Assembly (NCBI GenBank): GCA_938023515.1
Contig: CALJDR010000027.1
Span: 1 to 58,932, forward strand
Direction of reading: 5' to 3'
Length of the DNA stretch: 58,932 nucleotides
Origin: an uncultured Flavobacteriales bacterium
Lineage (GTDB): Bacteria; Bacteroidota; Bacteroidia; Flavobacteriales; UBA1820
Positions 17,311 through 26,927 of the stretch are shown in pieces. Within the stretch, counting starts at the first letter, position 1. Every line of letters starts with the position of its first letter. The notes beneath the pieces were generated by a model. That model searched no databases, was not told the origin of the DNA, and saw only the letters and a list, made by a program, of their open reading frames with translations. The position numbers and the translations under genes are program-made.

Positions 17311-18478
17311 TGATATTGAAAATAAATCCGCTGCCATTGCGTCCGAAACCGAGGTCCAGACGGATGTTCACGCGTTTTTTGAATTCCCAGCGGTAGCCCA
17401 CCCCGAAATTGGGCAGGGTCTGCGACCATTGAAAACTCCCGAAATCCTTGAATACGTTCCCGGCTCCCGCCCAAAAAGCGAGGCTGTTGCGCCGCCATAC
17501 CCGCTGGCGAAGTTCTACCTGCCCTTCGACGATATTATTGTCGCGGTAGCGGCCGTCGTAATAGCCGCGCATCCGGTACGACCCGCCCAGACTGGCCATC
17601 ATCGTCCAGGGAACCCGGCCGTAATTGTTCTGCGAATGGAAGTCGAATCCCAACACGCCTCCTTTCCATACTTTCTTGTAATAGTCGAAGATGATATCCG
17701 TCCGGGAAAAAGCGTATTTATTGCCCAGAAAAGCGGGGTAAAACCGCTGTTCCCCTTTCACGTAAAACCCTTTGGCCGGGGCGGTGTTCACGTCCCGGGA
17801 GTCGTATACGATAGAAAAACCGAGGCCGATACTCTGTGTCACCCTGTCCTGGCCGTCCAACAGATCGATCCGGTCGAATTTCTTTCCTTCCGCATAAGTG
17901 TAACCGGCCAACGGACCGATGTACAGGTTACGCGTGGTACGGATCAGGAAATTGACATTTGCACTGTATTGCTCCCGGGTAAATTTACTCTCGTTGTCGT
18001 CGTTGTTCCCGTTATCATACCCTATGCCCCAGAACGTACCGGGGAAGGAGTAAAAGTTCAGATTGTATAGCAGTCGGTATTTATCCTGCGGCCAGATATT
18101 GATCCCCCGGATACCGATCAGGTAAAAGCCGGAAGTAGATATGTTCCCGTAAATAGATACGTCGGACGGGGCCAGCAGCGAATCTGCCGGATCCATCCGG
18201 TACAGTCCGGCGGCTACCAGGCCGATACCGAATTTGGTATCCTCGGAGTAGTTCGGTCCTCCAATAATACTGAAATCGAATTTTTTGTACGGTTTATCCT
18301 TGTTGGCGTCGGCGAAGTAATCGATGAATTTACGCCACAGGGTCTTTTTCTGTGCCGTGTCGGAAACGGCCACGGTATCCTTTTTCTCTTCGTCCGCCGG
18401 TTGCAAAGCAGCGATATTCTCTGCTTTCACACCTGCGCACAGGATGCAGAGGACGATGCTGAAGATTTTTTTTGCCAT
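17297..18478 (-). CDS. BamA/TamA-like outer-membrane beta-barrel protein
   Basis: A 393-residue protein with a signal peptide (MAKKIFSIVLCILCAGVKA) followed by a Lys/Asp-rich linker, then alternating beta-strand sequence to the end. The surface-antigen (Omp85-type) barrel signature is present: SIVYDSRDVNTAPAKGFYV and GGSYRMRGYYDGRYRD with the RGY motif. The last residue is Phe (FNINEAF), as in Bam-inserted barrels. No POTRA repeats fit in the ~80-residue N-terminus, so this is a short, POTRA-less Omp85-like protein, a type common in Bacteroidetes. It is co-transcribed with the EptA-like gene, hinting at shared work on the outer membrane. Confidence 0.82.
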   Translation of the reverse strand: MAKKIFSIVLCILCAGVKAENIAALQPADEEKKDTVAVSDTAQKKTLWRKFIDYFADANKDKPYKKFDFSIIGGPNYSEDTKFGIGLVAAGLYRMDPADSLLAPSDVSIYGNISTSGFYLIGIRGINIWPQDKYRLLYNLNFYSFPGTFWGIGYDNGNNDDNESKFTREQYSANVNFLIRTTRNLYIGPLAGYTYAEGKKFDRIDLLDGQDRVTQSIGLGFSIVYDSRDVNTAPAKGFYVKGEQRFYPAFLGNKYAFSRTDIIFDYYKKVWKGGVLGFDFHSQNNYGRVPWTMMASLGGSYRMRGYYDGRYRDNNIVEGQVELRQRVWRRNSLAFWAGAGNVFKDFGSFQWSQTLPNFGVGYRWEFKKRVNIRLDLGFGRNGSGFIFNINEAF

Positions 18479-18539
18479 GCTTTTGCCGACAGTTTTCAGG
18501 TTGATTTTTTGGGTCTTTCCCCTATGGGGAACGGCTGGG

Positions 18540-18547
18540 CAAAGGTA
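18540..18547 (-). promoter_or_regulatory. -7 box (TACCTTTG) for the barrel/EptA-like operon
   Basis: A perfect TAnnTTTG on the minus strand, 62 nt upstream of the start codon at 18478. This implies a 5' leader of about 55 nt. Confidence 0.7.
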
Positions 18548-18635
18548 AATAAATAATCCGACACACGGATGTGCCCGGAGTCGTTAAATGACATTCAGAA
18601 CATAAAAACAACGGTTCGTCCTAACAGAATTTTCA

Positions 18636-18714
18636 TACATTTGTAGAATATAGGATGCGCCTCAGCATAATTCAAAGCAAGCTTTAATTCTGCATTCGGC
18701 TTTCACTATATTTG
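18636..18714 (+). promoter_or_regulatory. Tandem promoter module upstream of menC
   Basis: Two -7 boxes occur: TACATTTG (18636-18643) and TATATTTG (18707-18714). The first is followed after 4 nt by ATATAGGATG (18648-18657), and the second is preceded by CGGCTTTCAC. The same arrangement recurs at 21584-21705. The second box lies 17 nt before the menC ATG. Confidence 0.7.
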
Positions 18715-18731
18715 TATTTAGTACGAAGGAT

Positions 18732-19802
18732 ATGGAAAATACGAAAGCCCGGTATTTCCGGTATACATTGCATTTCAGGGAACCCGCCGGCACTTCGCGT
18801 GGGGTGCTACGGGAAAAGGATACTTGGTTCCTGCTGCTTTCCCGGGGGGATGTATCTGCCTTAGGGGAATGTGCGATGTTCCGGGGGCTGTCGTGTGACG
18901 ATGTACCCGGCTACGAAGGAAAACTGGATGAAGTGTGCCGCGCCATAAACCGGGGCGAAGTGGTCGATTTCGCTTCCCTGGCCGACTACCCTTCCATTCG
19001 TTTCGGCTTGGAATGTGCCCATGGGACGCTTTTAGCCCGGGAAGAGGGGAAAGAATTCCTGGCTTCCGATTTTACGGCCGGCTTGGCCGCCATCCCGGTG
19101 AACGGGCTGGTCTGGATGGGGGATTTCGAGCGTATGGCGCGCCGGTTGGAAGAAAAGATTGAGGCGGGATACCGCTGTATCAAAATAAAGATAGGGGCTA
19201 TCGATTTCGGGGAAGAACTCACCCTGCTGCATCGAATCCGGCAGCGATACAACGAGAACGACATCGAAATACGGGTGGATGCCAACGGCGCTTTTTCCCC
19301 GGGCGATGCCTTGGAACGGTTAAAATGCCTGTCGGATTTCCGCCTGCATTCCATAGAACAGCCTATCCGGGCCGGACAATGGGCACAAATGGCCCGTTTG
19401 TGCCGGGAGACTCCTCTGCCCATTGCGTTGGACGAGGAACTGATCGGGGTGAATATCCCGGAAGAAAAACGCCGCCTGATGGAGGAAATAAAGCCCCAAT
19501 ATATTGTCCTGAAACCCTCGCTGGTGGGAGGCATGGCATCCTGCCGGGAGTGGATAGACCTTGCCGAAGCCTCCGTAGCAGGATTTTGGCTGACATCCGC
19601 CCTCGAATCGAATGTGGGATTGGATGCTATAGCTCGTTTTTCTTATCTTTGCAAACCTGCTATTCCGCAGGGCCTGGGTACGGGCGCCCTCTACACCGAT
19701 AATGTAGACTACCCTTTCGAAATACAGGGAGGGATGTTCCGTATCACGGGAAAGGTGCCCGGTGCGGAGCGCGTGCTCGAGGCCTTACGAAAACAGAATT
19801 GA
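18732..19802 (+). CDS. menC: o-Succinylbenzoate synthase (enolase superfamily)
   Basis: Dehydrates SHCHC to o-succinylbenzoate in menaquinone synthesis. The 356-residue enolase-superfamily protein shows the N-terminal capping domain (GECAMFRGLSCDD, like Bacteroidetes MenC) and a barrel with RCIKIKIGAIDF (KxK acid/base lysine), RVDANGAF (Asp ligand), SIEQPI (Glu ligand), ALDEELIG (Asp ligand) and VLKPSLVGG (second lysine). The superfamily also contains dipeptide epimerases; the IPVNGLVWMG segment and GEC block favour MenC. No other men genes lie beside it. The glycosyltransferase starts 3 bp after its stop codon, so the two are probably one operon. Confidence 0.82.
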   Translation: MENTKARYFRYTLHFREPAGTSRGVLREKDTWFLLLSRGDVSALGECAMFRGLSCDDVPGYEGKLDEVCRAINRGEVVDFASLADYPSIRFGLECAHGTLLAREEGKEFLASDFTAGLAAIPVNGLVWMGDFERMARRLEEKIEAGYRCIKIKIGAIDFGEELTLLHRIRQRYNENDIEIRVDANGAFSPGDALERLKCLSDFRLHSIEQPIRAGQWAQMARLCRETPLPIALDEELIGVNIPEEKRRLMEEIKPQYIVLKPSLVGGMASCREWIDLAEASVAGFWLTSALESNVGLDAIARFSYLCKPAIPQGLGTGALYTDNVDYPFEIQGGMFRITGKVPGAERVLEALRKQN

Positions 19803-19805
19803 TAC

Positions 19806-20819
19806 ATGGACGACCCGAAAAAAATATCTGTTATAGTTCCCGTTTACAACCGTCCCGATGAGACGGATGCGCTGTTAGGGAGCATTGCCGCCCAGACGGA
19901 GCACGATCTGCCCTACGAGATACTCATCATAGAGGACGGATCGGCTGTCACTTCCGAAGACGTATGCCGCAAATGGGCAGAAACCCTTCCGGTGAAATAC
20001 TTCGCCAAGGAGAATTCAGGCCCCGGCGATTCCCGGAATTACGCGATGGAGCGTGCCAAAGGAGAATATTTCGTGATCCTCGATTCGGACGTCCTGCTCC
20101 CCGCCGATTATTTCAAGACACTCGGGAAAATCCTTTCCCGGACGTATGTCCCGGACGCTTTCGCCGGCCCGGACTGCGCCCACGAATCCTTTACGGACGT
20201 ACAGAAAGCGATCAATTATGCCATGACGTCGTTCTTTACCACTGGAGGCCTGCGGGGCAGCTCCAAGACCAATGTCAGCGGAAAGCACCAGCTGCGCAGC
20301 TACAATATGGTAGTCTCCGCCGCAGCCTTCAAACGGGCCGGGGGATTTGCCCGCCAGCGGGTCGGAGAGGATATCGAATACACCCAGCGCCTGTGGAGCA
20401 ACGACCTGAAAACGGCTTGGTACCCTGAATTTTTCGTATACCATAAGCGTAGGGATACCCTGAAACAGTTTTTCCACCAGACGATGGCCTTCGGGATGGC
20501 CCGCCCTATCCTCAACCGGATGTTCCCGGGTACGGCGCGCCTCACCTATATGTTCCCGTCCTTTTTCCTCATATTTATGATCGTGTCTATCCTGGCGGGT
20601 ATATTCGCCCCGGTATTGCTTGCCCCTCTGTTGCTGTACCTGGTAGTGATTTTCTTTTCCGCTTGGTATCTGAATAAAAGTTTTAAGGTGGGCGCCCTGT
20701 CGGTGGCTGCTTCCATCGTGCAATTTACGGGATACGGCTGGGGATTCATTTATTCCAATTGCCGGATGCTTTACCTGGACGACGTAGCCAAGGTATTCCC
20801 GTACATGTTCAAACATTAA
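19806..20819 (+). CDS. Family 2 glycosyltransferase with C-terminal membrane helices
   Basis: A 337-residue GT-A-fold enzyme. The N-terminal domain has SVIVPVYNRPDETDALLGSI, the IIEDGS loop, SGPGDSRNYAM and the metal/nucleotide motif VILDSDVLLP (DSD for DxD). GEDIEYTQRLW supplies the likely catalytic Glu-Asp. Two to three hydrophobic helices in residues ~250-315 anchor it to the inner membrane. The donor and acceptor sugars are unknown. It follows menC by 3 bp and precedes the DUF2490 gene by 26 bp, a grouping without obvious shared pathway. Confidence 0.88.
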   Translation: MDDPKKISVIVPVYNRPDETDALLGSIAAQTEHDLPYEILIIEDGSAVTSEDVCRKWAETLPVKYFAKENSGPGDSRNYAMERAKGEYFVILDSDVLLPADYFKTLGKILSRTYVPDAFAGPDCAHESFTDVQKAINYAMTSFFTTGGLRGSSKTNVSGKHQLRSYNMVVSAAAFKRAGGFARQRVGEDIEYTQRLWSNDLKTAWYPEFFVYHKRRDTLKQFFHQTMAFGMARPILNRMFPGTARLTYMFPSFFLIFMIVSILAGIFAPVLLAPLLLYLVVIFFSAWYLNKSFKVGALSVAASIVQFTGYGWGFIYSNCRMLYLDDVAKVFPYMFKH

Positions 20820-20845
20820 GTAACCAATCCAATCCAGTTGTTATT

Positions 20846-21526
20846 ATGACTATCAAAAGACTTATTATGTCCGCTCTGTTCGCTTTTGCGGGCATCACCT
20901 CTTTCGCCCAGTCCAAAGAAGCCCTTTGGATAGAATACTACCCGGATTTCCAAGTGGGCCGTTGGCGCCTGACCCCGGAAATAAGCTACCGGAGTGTGGA
21001 TTTCAGCGGCTCCCATGTCGCTTATTTCCGTCCTACCGCCACCTATGGGGTCAATAAATACCTGTCGGTGGCCGGATCGCTGGCCTATTTCGTTTCGTGG
21101 AACGATTTTACCGTCAATAAACACGAATGGTCCATCTACCAGAATCTGGCGACCCGTACGCCGTCTTTGGCCGGCTTTTACCTCGGTCTCAATGTCCGAA
21201 TGGAAGAGATATTCGCCAAAACTTCCCTCGACCCCGACCATACGTTCGGCCTGCGCCTGCGTTGGTCTCCGAGGCTGACGTACGACCTGCCGTTCTGGAC
21301 GGACAAAAAGCTTTCCCTGTCGGTCTTTGCGGAGACATATAATTTCCTGACGGCCTCGCAGGCCAATTATTTCCGCAACGGGTTGGACCTGGGCGCCGGA
21401 TTTACCGTCTCCCCCGTCAAAAAGATCGATGTGATATTCGAATACCGCCGCCAGCGCAGCTACCGCCCCGGCCCGGATGCTTTCTCGAACCTGTTCCGCT
21501 TTATGATACGGCACAGTATCCTTTGA
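20846..21526 (+). CDS. DUF2490-like outer-membrane protein
   Basis: A 226-residue exported protein. The start at 20846 gives signal peptide MTIKRLIMSALFAFAGITSFAQ; the open frame upstream overlaps the end of the glycosyltransferase gene and is not used. The mature part is rich in aromatic beta-strand patterns (EALWIEYYPDFQVGRWRLTPEISYRSV, seen in parts) and contains LRLRWSPRLTYDLPF and KKIDVIFEYRRQRSY. These patterns fit the DUF2490 family of predicted small beta-barrels. A strong terminator follows. Function unknown. Confidence 0.7.
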   Translation: MTIKRLIMSALFAFAGITSFAQSKEALWIEYYPDFQVGRWRLTPEISYRSVDFSGSHVAYFRPTATYGVNKYLSVAGSLAYFVSWNDFTVNKHEWSIYQNLATRTPSLAGFYLGLNVRMEEIFAKTSLDPDHTFGLRLRWSPRLTYDLPFWTDKKLSLSVFAETYNFLTASQANYFRNGLDLGAGFTVSPVKKIDVIFEYRRQRSYRPGPDAFSNLFRFMIRHSIL

Positions 21527-21550
21527 TACGGTTTTTCCGGAATACTCTAT

Positions 21551-21577
21551 ACGGCAATGTTTTCATTGCCGTTTTTT
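21551..21577 (+). terminator. Rho-independent terminator after the DUF2490 gene
   Basis: A 9-bp perfect stem ACGGCAATG / CATTGCCGT with a TTTT loop is followed by TTTTT. It closes the menC-GT2-DUF2490 unit. Confidence 0.92.
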
Positions 21578-21583
21578 ATTTTA

Positions 21584-21705
21584 TACTTTTGGATGATATA
21601 GGATGGCCGCATATCGGCTTTCACTATATTTGAAGAATACAGGATACGGTTCGGACATCCTACCGAATAAATTCGCCGGATGCCGCTCACCTTTCACTAT
21701 ATTTG
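21584..21705 (+). promoter_or_regulatory. Triple promoter module upstream of the 21724 gene
   Basis: Three TAnnTTTG boxes lie in tandem: TACTTTTG (21584-21591), TATATTTG (21625-21632) and TATATTTG (21698-21705). After the first two, 4 nt on, comes ATATAGGATG (21596-21605) or ATACAGGATA (21637-21646). The last two boxes are preceded by CTTTCAC. This is an expanded copy of the module before menC. Confidence 0.7.
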
Positions 21706-21723
21706 TCCAAAGACCCTACAACC

Positions 21724-22224
21724 ATGAAAAAACTAAAAGGAAACGGGATCAAAATCCTGAAAACGATTCATTTGTTATTCGCCTTTATGTGGATCGGCGG
21801 GGCTTTGTCCATGAATTTACTGCTGCTGACCACCGCCCCACTGGAAAGCTACGAGATGTACATGCGTTCGCTGTCCCTGATGTTGGTGGACGACTGGCTG
21901 ATCATTCCCGGGGCGATGGGGTGCCTCTTTACAGGCCTTATCTATGGCATCTGGACCCTCTGGGGATTTTTCAAGCACCGGTGGCTCACTGTGAAATGGG
22001 TGCTTACCGTAGCGATGATCCTGTTGGGAACGTTCCTGATGGGCCCTTGGGTGGACGGAAACGTCTATGCCGTACAGGATATTCCCGATTATACCCCGGA
22101 CAATACCGTATTTTTCCATAACGTATCGCAGACTATCCTTTGGGGTTCCATCCAGTTGGCGCTCCTGTTGGGAGTAGTCGTTATTTCCGTATTTAAACCG
22201 TGGAAAACAATAAAGAAACTATGA
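21724..22224 (+). CDS. Small integral membrane protein, DUF2269-like
   Basis: A 166-residue protein with four predicted membrane helices, near residues 11-31, 56-78, 83-105 and 138-158. The first helix carries HLLFAFMWIGGAL, resembling the HxxxAxxWxGG pattern of DUF2269 and related predicted haem- or copper-associated membrane proteins; that link is inference. The start at 21724 follows the third promoter box by 18 nt. The stop codon overlaps the next start (ATGA), so the two products are made together. Confidence 0.6.
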   Translation: MKKLKGNGIKILKTIHLLFAFMWIGGALSMNLLLLTTAPLESYEMYMRSLSLMLVDDWLIIPGAMGCLFTGLIYGIWTLWGFFKHRWLTVKWVLTVAMILLGTFLMGPWVDGNVYAVQDIPDYTPDNTVFFHNVSQTILWGSIQLALLLGVVVISVFKPWKTIKKL

Positions 22225-22745
22225 AAACGAAGATTAAAGAAGGGTCGCTGCTCCACTCGGACGATACGGTCTACGATTATGTAGACAGTTTTGACTATGT
22301 GATCGCCGATCCGGAAGACAAAATCGATATCCTCGACGTAGCGGAAGCCTTCAAAAAGCCGGGGCCGAAATGGGTCGCCCGGTTGTTTACCCTGCGAAAC
22401 CGGATCGTATCGGTGTTCGGGCTTAAAACGCCGGCCATGATCGAAAAGAAAGACGACGGTGAAAATAAGTGGGAGATTGGTTCCCAATCCGGGATATTCA
22501 AGGTGTTCGGCCGCACGGACCGGGAAATGCTCCTGGGAGAGGACGACAAGCACTTGGACGTAAGGGTATCCTTGTTCTTGGAACAAAACGGCCCCGGTGA
22601 AAAAAGGATAACGGTCACTACCGCCGTCAAACTCAACAATCGGTTGGGACGATGCTATTTTTTCGTGATCAAACCGTTCCACTGTACGATCGTCCCGGCC
22701 ATGATGAAGCAAAATTTCCGGCAATTGGCCTCAAAACCTAAATAA
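22221..22745 (+). CDS. DUF2867 family protein
   Basis: A 174-residue soluble protein, coupled to the membrane protein upstream through an ATGA overlap (22221-22224). It has the pattern of DUF2867: DSFDYVIADPE, WVARLFTLRNRIVSVFGL, GIFKVFGRTDREMLLGEDDKHLDVRVSLF and a C-terminal VKLNNRLGRCYFFVIKPFH. The fold is thought to be START/SRPBCC-like, so it may bind a small hydrophobic ligand. The biochemical role is unknown. A hairpin (CCTATTTCC / GGAAATAGG, about 22750-22773) lies after the stop. Confidence 0.75.
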   Translation: MKTKIKEGSLLHSDDTVYDYVDSFDYVIADPEDKIDILDVAEAFKKPGPKWVARLFTLRNRIVSVFGLKTPAMIEKKDDGENKWEIGSQSGIFKVFGRTDREMLLGEDDKHLDVRVSLFLEQNGPGEKRITVTTAVKLNNRLGRCYFFVIKPFHCTIVPAMMKQNFRQLASKPK

Positions 22746-22782
22746 CAACCCTATTTCCTTTCCCGGAAATAGGCCCAACTAA

Positions 22783-22817
22783 AAATCCCCCTCGCAAAAC
22801 AAATGCGAAGGGGATTT
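22783..22817. terminator. Bidirectional terminator between the DUF2867 gene and glnS
   Basis: Stem 22783-22796 / 22804-22817 (AAATCCCC...TCGCA with TGCGA...GGGGATTT) has one mismatch bulge and A/T flanks on both sides. It lies between convergent genes. Confidence 0.8.
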
Positions 22818-22854
22818 GCCGTTTATTTACGGCTCTATCAGATATTATATATCG

Positions 22855-24582
<1,728 letters not shown>

Positions 24583-24662
24583 TTTCGTTCGAATGATTAT
24601 TGATAGGTTGCGAAATTACGTATTTTACCGCGATTTTTTCAAAACGGACGCCCAAAAAAAAT

Positions 24663-24670
24663 TATCTTTG
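24663..24670 (+). promoter_or_regulatory. -7 box (TATCTTTG) for the S46 peptidase
   Basis: A perfect TAnnTTTG, 30 nt before the ATG at 24700, with an A-rich upstream stretch but no clear -33 TTG. Confidence 0.7.
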
Positions 24671-24699
24671 CTTTTTAACTCTTATAAACAAGCCAATAT

Positions 24700-26850
24700 A
24701 TGCTACGCAAGATCGTTCTTTCGGCCTTAGTTGCCCTCTTTTTCGCGCCGGCCGCCTTTGCGGCGGAAGGCATGTGGATTCCCCTGTTCCTTAAAAAGCT
24801 CAACGAATCGCAGATGCAGTCCCTCGGGATGAAAATATCGGCCGAGGATATTTACAGCCTCAACCGGAGCAGCATCAAGGACGCCGTCGTGCTTTTCGGC
24901 GGGGGCTGTACCGGCGAAGTGGTTTCTCCCCAGGGGCTGCTGCTGACCAACCACCACTGCGGGTATTCGGTCATCGCCTCCCACTCTACCTTGGACAACA
25001 ATATCCTGGAGAACGGCTTTTTTGCTAAAGACAAATCGGAAGAACTGATAAACCCGTCGCTCTCGGTTACATTCGTCAAGCGGATCGAGGAAGTAACGGA
25101 CCAGGTGCTCAAAGGGGTGAAAGAATCGATGACCCCGGCCGAAAAACAAAAGAAAATAAAGGAGAATATCGAAAAGGTCAAAAAGGACGCCAAGATCGAA
25201 AAATGGCAGAACGTAGAACTCAAGCCTTTTTTCAAGGACAACCGCTACTTCCTTTTCGTCCGCGAGACGTTCAACGACGTGCGGTTAGTAGGCTGCCCGC
25301 CTGCCTCGATCGGAAAATTCGGCTCCGAGACGGACAACTGGGTATGGCCCCGCCATACCGGTGATTTTTCGGTATTCCGCATCTATGCCGACAAGGACAA
25401 CCGGCCGGCAGATCCTTCGGCGGATAACGTCCCCTACCGTCCGGATTATTTCCTGCCTGTTTCGCTCGGCGGCATTTCCGAGGACGATTTTACCCTCGTA
25501 TTCGGCTTCCCCGGCCGCACCGACGAATACCTTCCGGGTATCGCCCTGGAACAAACGGCCAACCACCGCAATCCGGTAAAGGTAGGCCTGCGCGACATTG
25601 CCCTGAAATCATGGAACCAGGAGATGGCCGCCAACGATACGATCAAACTCCTGCTGGCCAACCGCTACGTTTCGGCAGCCAACGCCTGGAAGAAATGGCA
25701 AGGCGAGTCGCAGGGACTCAACCGCACCCGCGCCACCGAAAAAAAAGATGTTTACGAAGCTGCATTCCGGGATTCACTGGCTAAATACCCGGAACTGGGG
25801 AAAGTTTACGGGCACCTTTTGCCCGACCTTTATAAAGCTTACGAAGAGTTGTTGCCCTATGGTGTGGCGTACGATGCCACCTCGGAATACAATTACCTGA
25901 ACGATGCCTGCGCATTAATGGGTACCCTTTCGCGTTATCTGACCTTCGTACGGCAGGGCAAAGCTACCCCCGAACGGACGGATAGTCTGAAAAAACGGGC
26001 GCTGACATTTGCCGATCCCCGCACTGTCGCCATCGACCGGAAAACATTCCCCCTGCTTACTCTTTTCTATTGCGGTGCGATGCCCGAACAATTCCTTCCT
26101 GCAGCCGTAAAAGAACAGATGCAGCACTATGAAGGCGATTTCGAGGCATTGGGTAAAAAACTATACGCTTCCCCGCTCTTTTCGGCCCAGGGGCTGGACC
26201 GGGTGTTCGAGATGAAGGATGCCGGAAAACTGTCCGACTACCTGAACGGGGACGACGCTTATCGTTTCTTCCGCTCCATTATCGAAGAGTATAATAAAGA
26301 GGTGGCTCCCCGCTATGGGGAATTGAACACCAAAATCGCCTACCTGATGAAGGACTATATGAAAGCCCAGATGGAGGTCTTCCCGGACAAGGCTTTCTTC
26401 CCCGATGCCAATATGACCCTCCGTGCCTCCTATGGGCAGGTGAAAGGCATGCAGGCGCGCGACGGGCTGGCCTATCTGCCGCAGACGTTCCTCGAGGGTG
26501 TGATGGAGAAATACGTTCCGGGCGACCGGGAATTCGACGTACCGGAAAAACTGATAGAATTGTACAAAAACAAGGATTACGGCCGTTACGGCCAGGACGG
26601 GCGTCTGCCGGTATGTTTCATTGCGACCAACCATACCTCGGGCGGGAATTCCGGTTCGCCGGTGCTCAATGCCAATGGGGAATTGATCGGTCTGAATTTC
26701 GACCGCCTGTGGGAAGGCACGATGAGCGATTTGAGCTACGATGCTTCCATCTGCCGGAATATCATGGTAGATATCCGCTATGTGCTGTTCCTGATGGACA
26801 AACTGGGCGGCGCCGGTTATCTGGTGGACGAAATGACCGTCCGGGAATAA
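24700..26850 (+). CDS. S46 family dipeptidyl-peptidase, DPP11-like (Asp/Glu-specific)
   Basis: A periplasmic exopeptidase that releases dipeptides from peptide N-termini. Signal peptide MLRKIVLSALVALFFAPAAFA is followed by a chymotrypsin-fold/helical S46 protein of 716 residues. The triad is visible: His85 in TNHHCGYS, Asp222 in HTGDFSVFRIYAD and Ser651 in GGNSGSPV. Eighteen residues after the serine is Arg669 in LNFDRLWEG. In the Porphyromonas enzymes the equivalent residue is Arg in DPP11 (prefers Asp/Glu at P1) and Gly in DPP7, so DPP11-type specificity is inferred. It probably helps turn peptides into importable dipeptides; the OPT transporter elsewhere in the window is a candidate partner, without direct linkage. 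Confidence 0.9.
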   Translation: MLRKIVLSALVALFFAPAAFAAEGMWIPLFLKKLNESQMQSLGMKISAEDIYSLNRSSIKDAVVLFGGGCTGEVVSPQGLLLTNHHCGYSVIASHSTLDNNILENGFFAKDKSEELINPSLSVTFVKRIEEVTDQVLKGVKESMTPAEKQKKIKENIEKVKKDAKIEKWQNVELKPFFKDNRYFLFVRETFNDVRLVGCPPASIGKFGSETDNWVWPRHTGDFSVFRIYADKDNRPADPSADNVPYRPDYFLPVSLGGISEDDFTLVFGFPGRTDEYLPGIALEQTANHRNPVKVGLRDIALKSWNQEMAANDTIKLLLANRYVSAANAWKKWQGESQGLNRTRATEKKDVYEAAFRDSLAKYPELGKVYGHLLPDLYKAYEELLPYGVAYDATSEYNYLNDACALMGTLSRYLTFVRQGKATPERTDSLKKRALTFADPRTVAIDRKTFPLLTLFYCGAMPEQFLPAAVKEQMQHYEGDFEALGKKLYASPLFSAQGLDRVFEMKDAGKLSDYLNGDDAYRFFRSIIEEYNKEVAPRYGELNTKIAYLMKDYMKAQMEVFPDKAFFPDANMTLRASYGQVKGMQARDGLAYLPQTFLEGVMEKYVPGDREFDVPEKLIELYKNKDYGRYGQDGRLPVCFIATNHTSGGNSGSPVLNANGELIGLNFDRLWEGTMSDLSYDASICRNIMVDIRYVLFLMDKLGGAGYLVDEMTVRE

Positions 26851-26876
26851 CGGAAAGAAAAGAACTTCGCACAATA

Positions 26877-26906
26877 AAAAAGGCCCTGAATTTTCAGGGC
26901 CTTTTT
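26877..26906. terminator. Bidirectional terminator between the S46 peptidase and tpiA
   Basis: A 14-bp perfect stem (26877-26890 / 26893-26906, core AGGCCCTGAA) with an A run on the left and a T run on the right serves both convergent units. Confidence 0.92.
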
Positions 26907-26927
26907 AGTGGGTAATATCAAGCGGGA

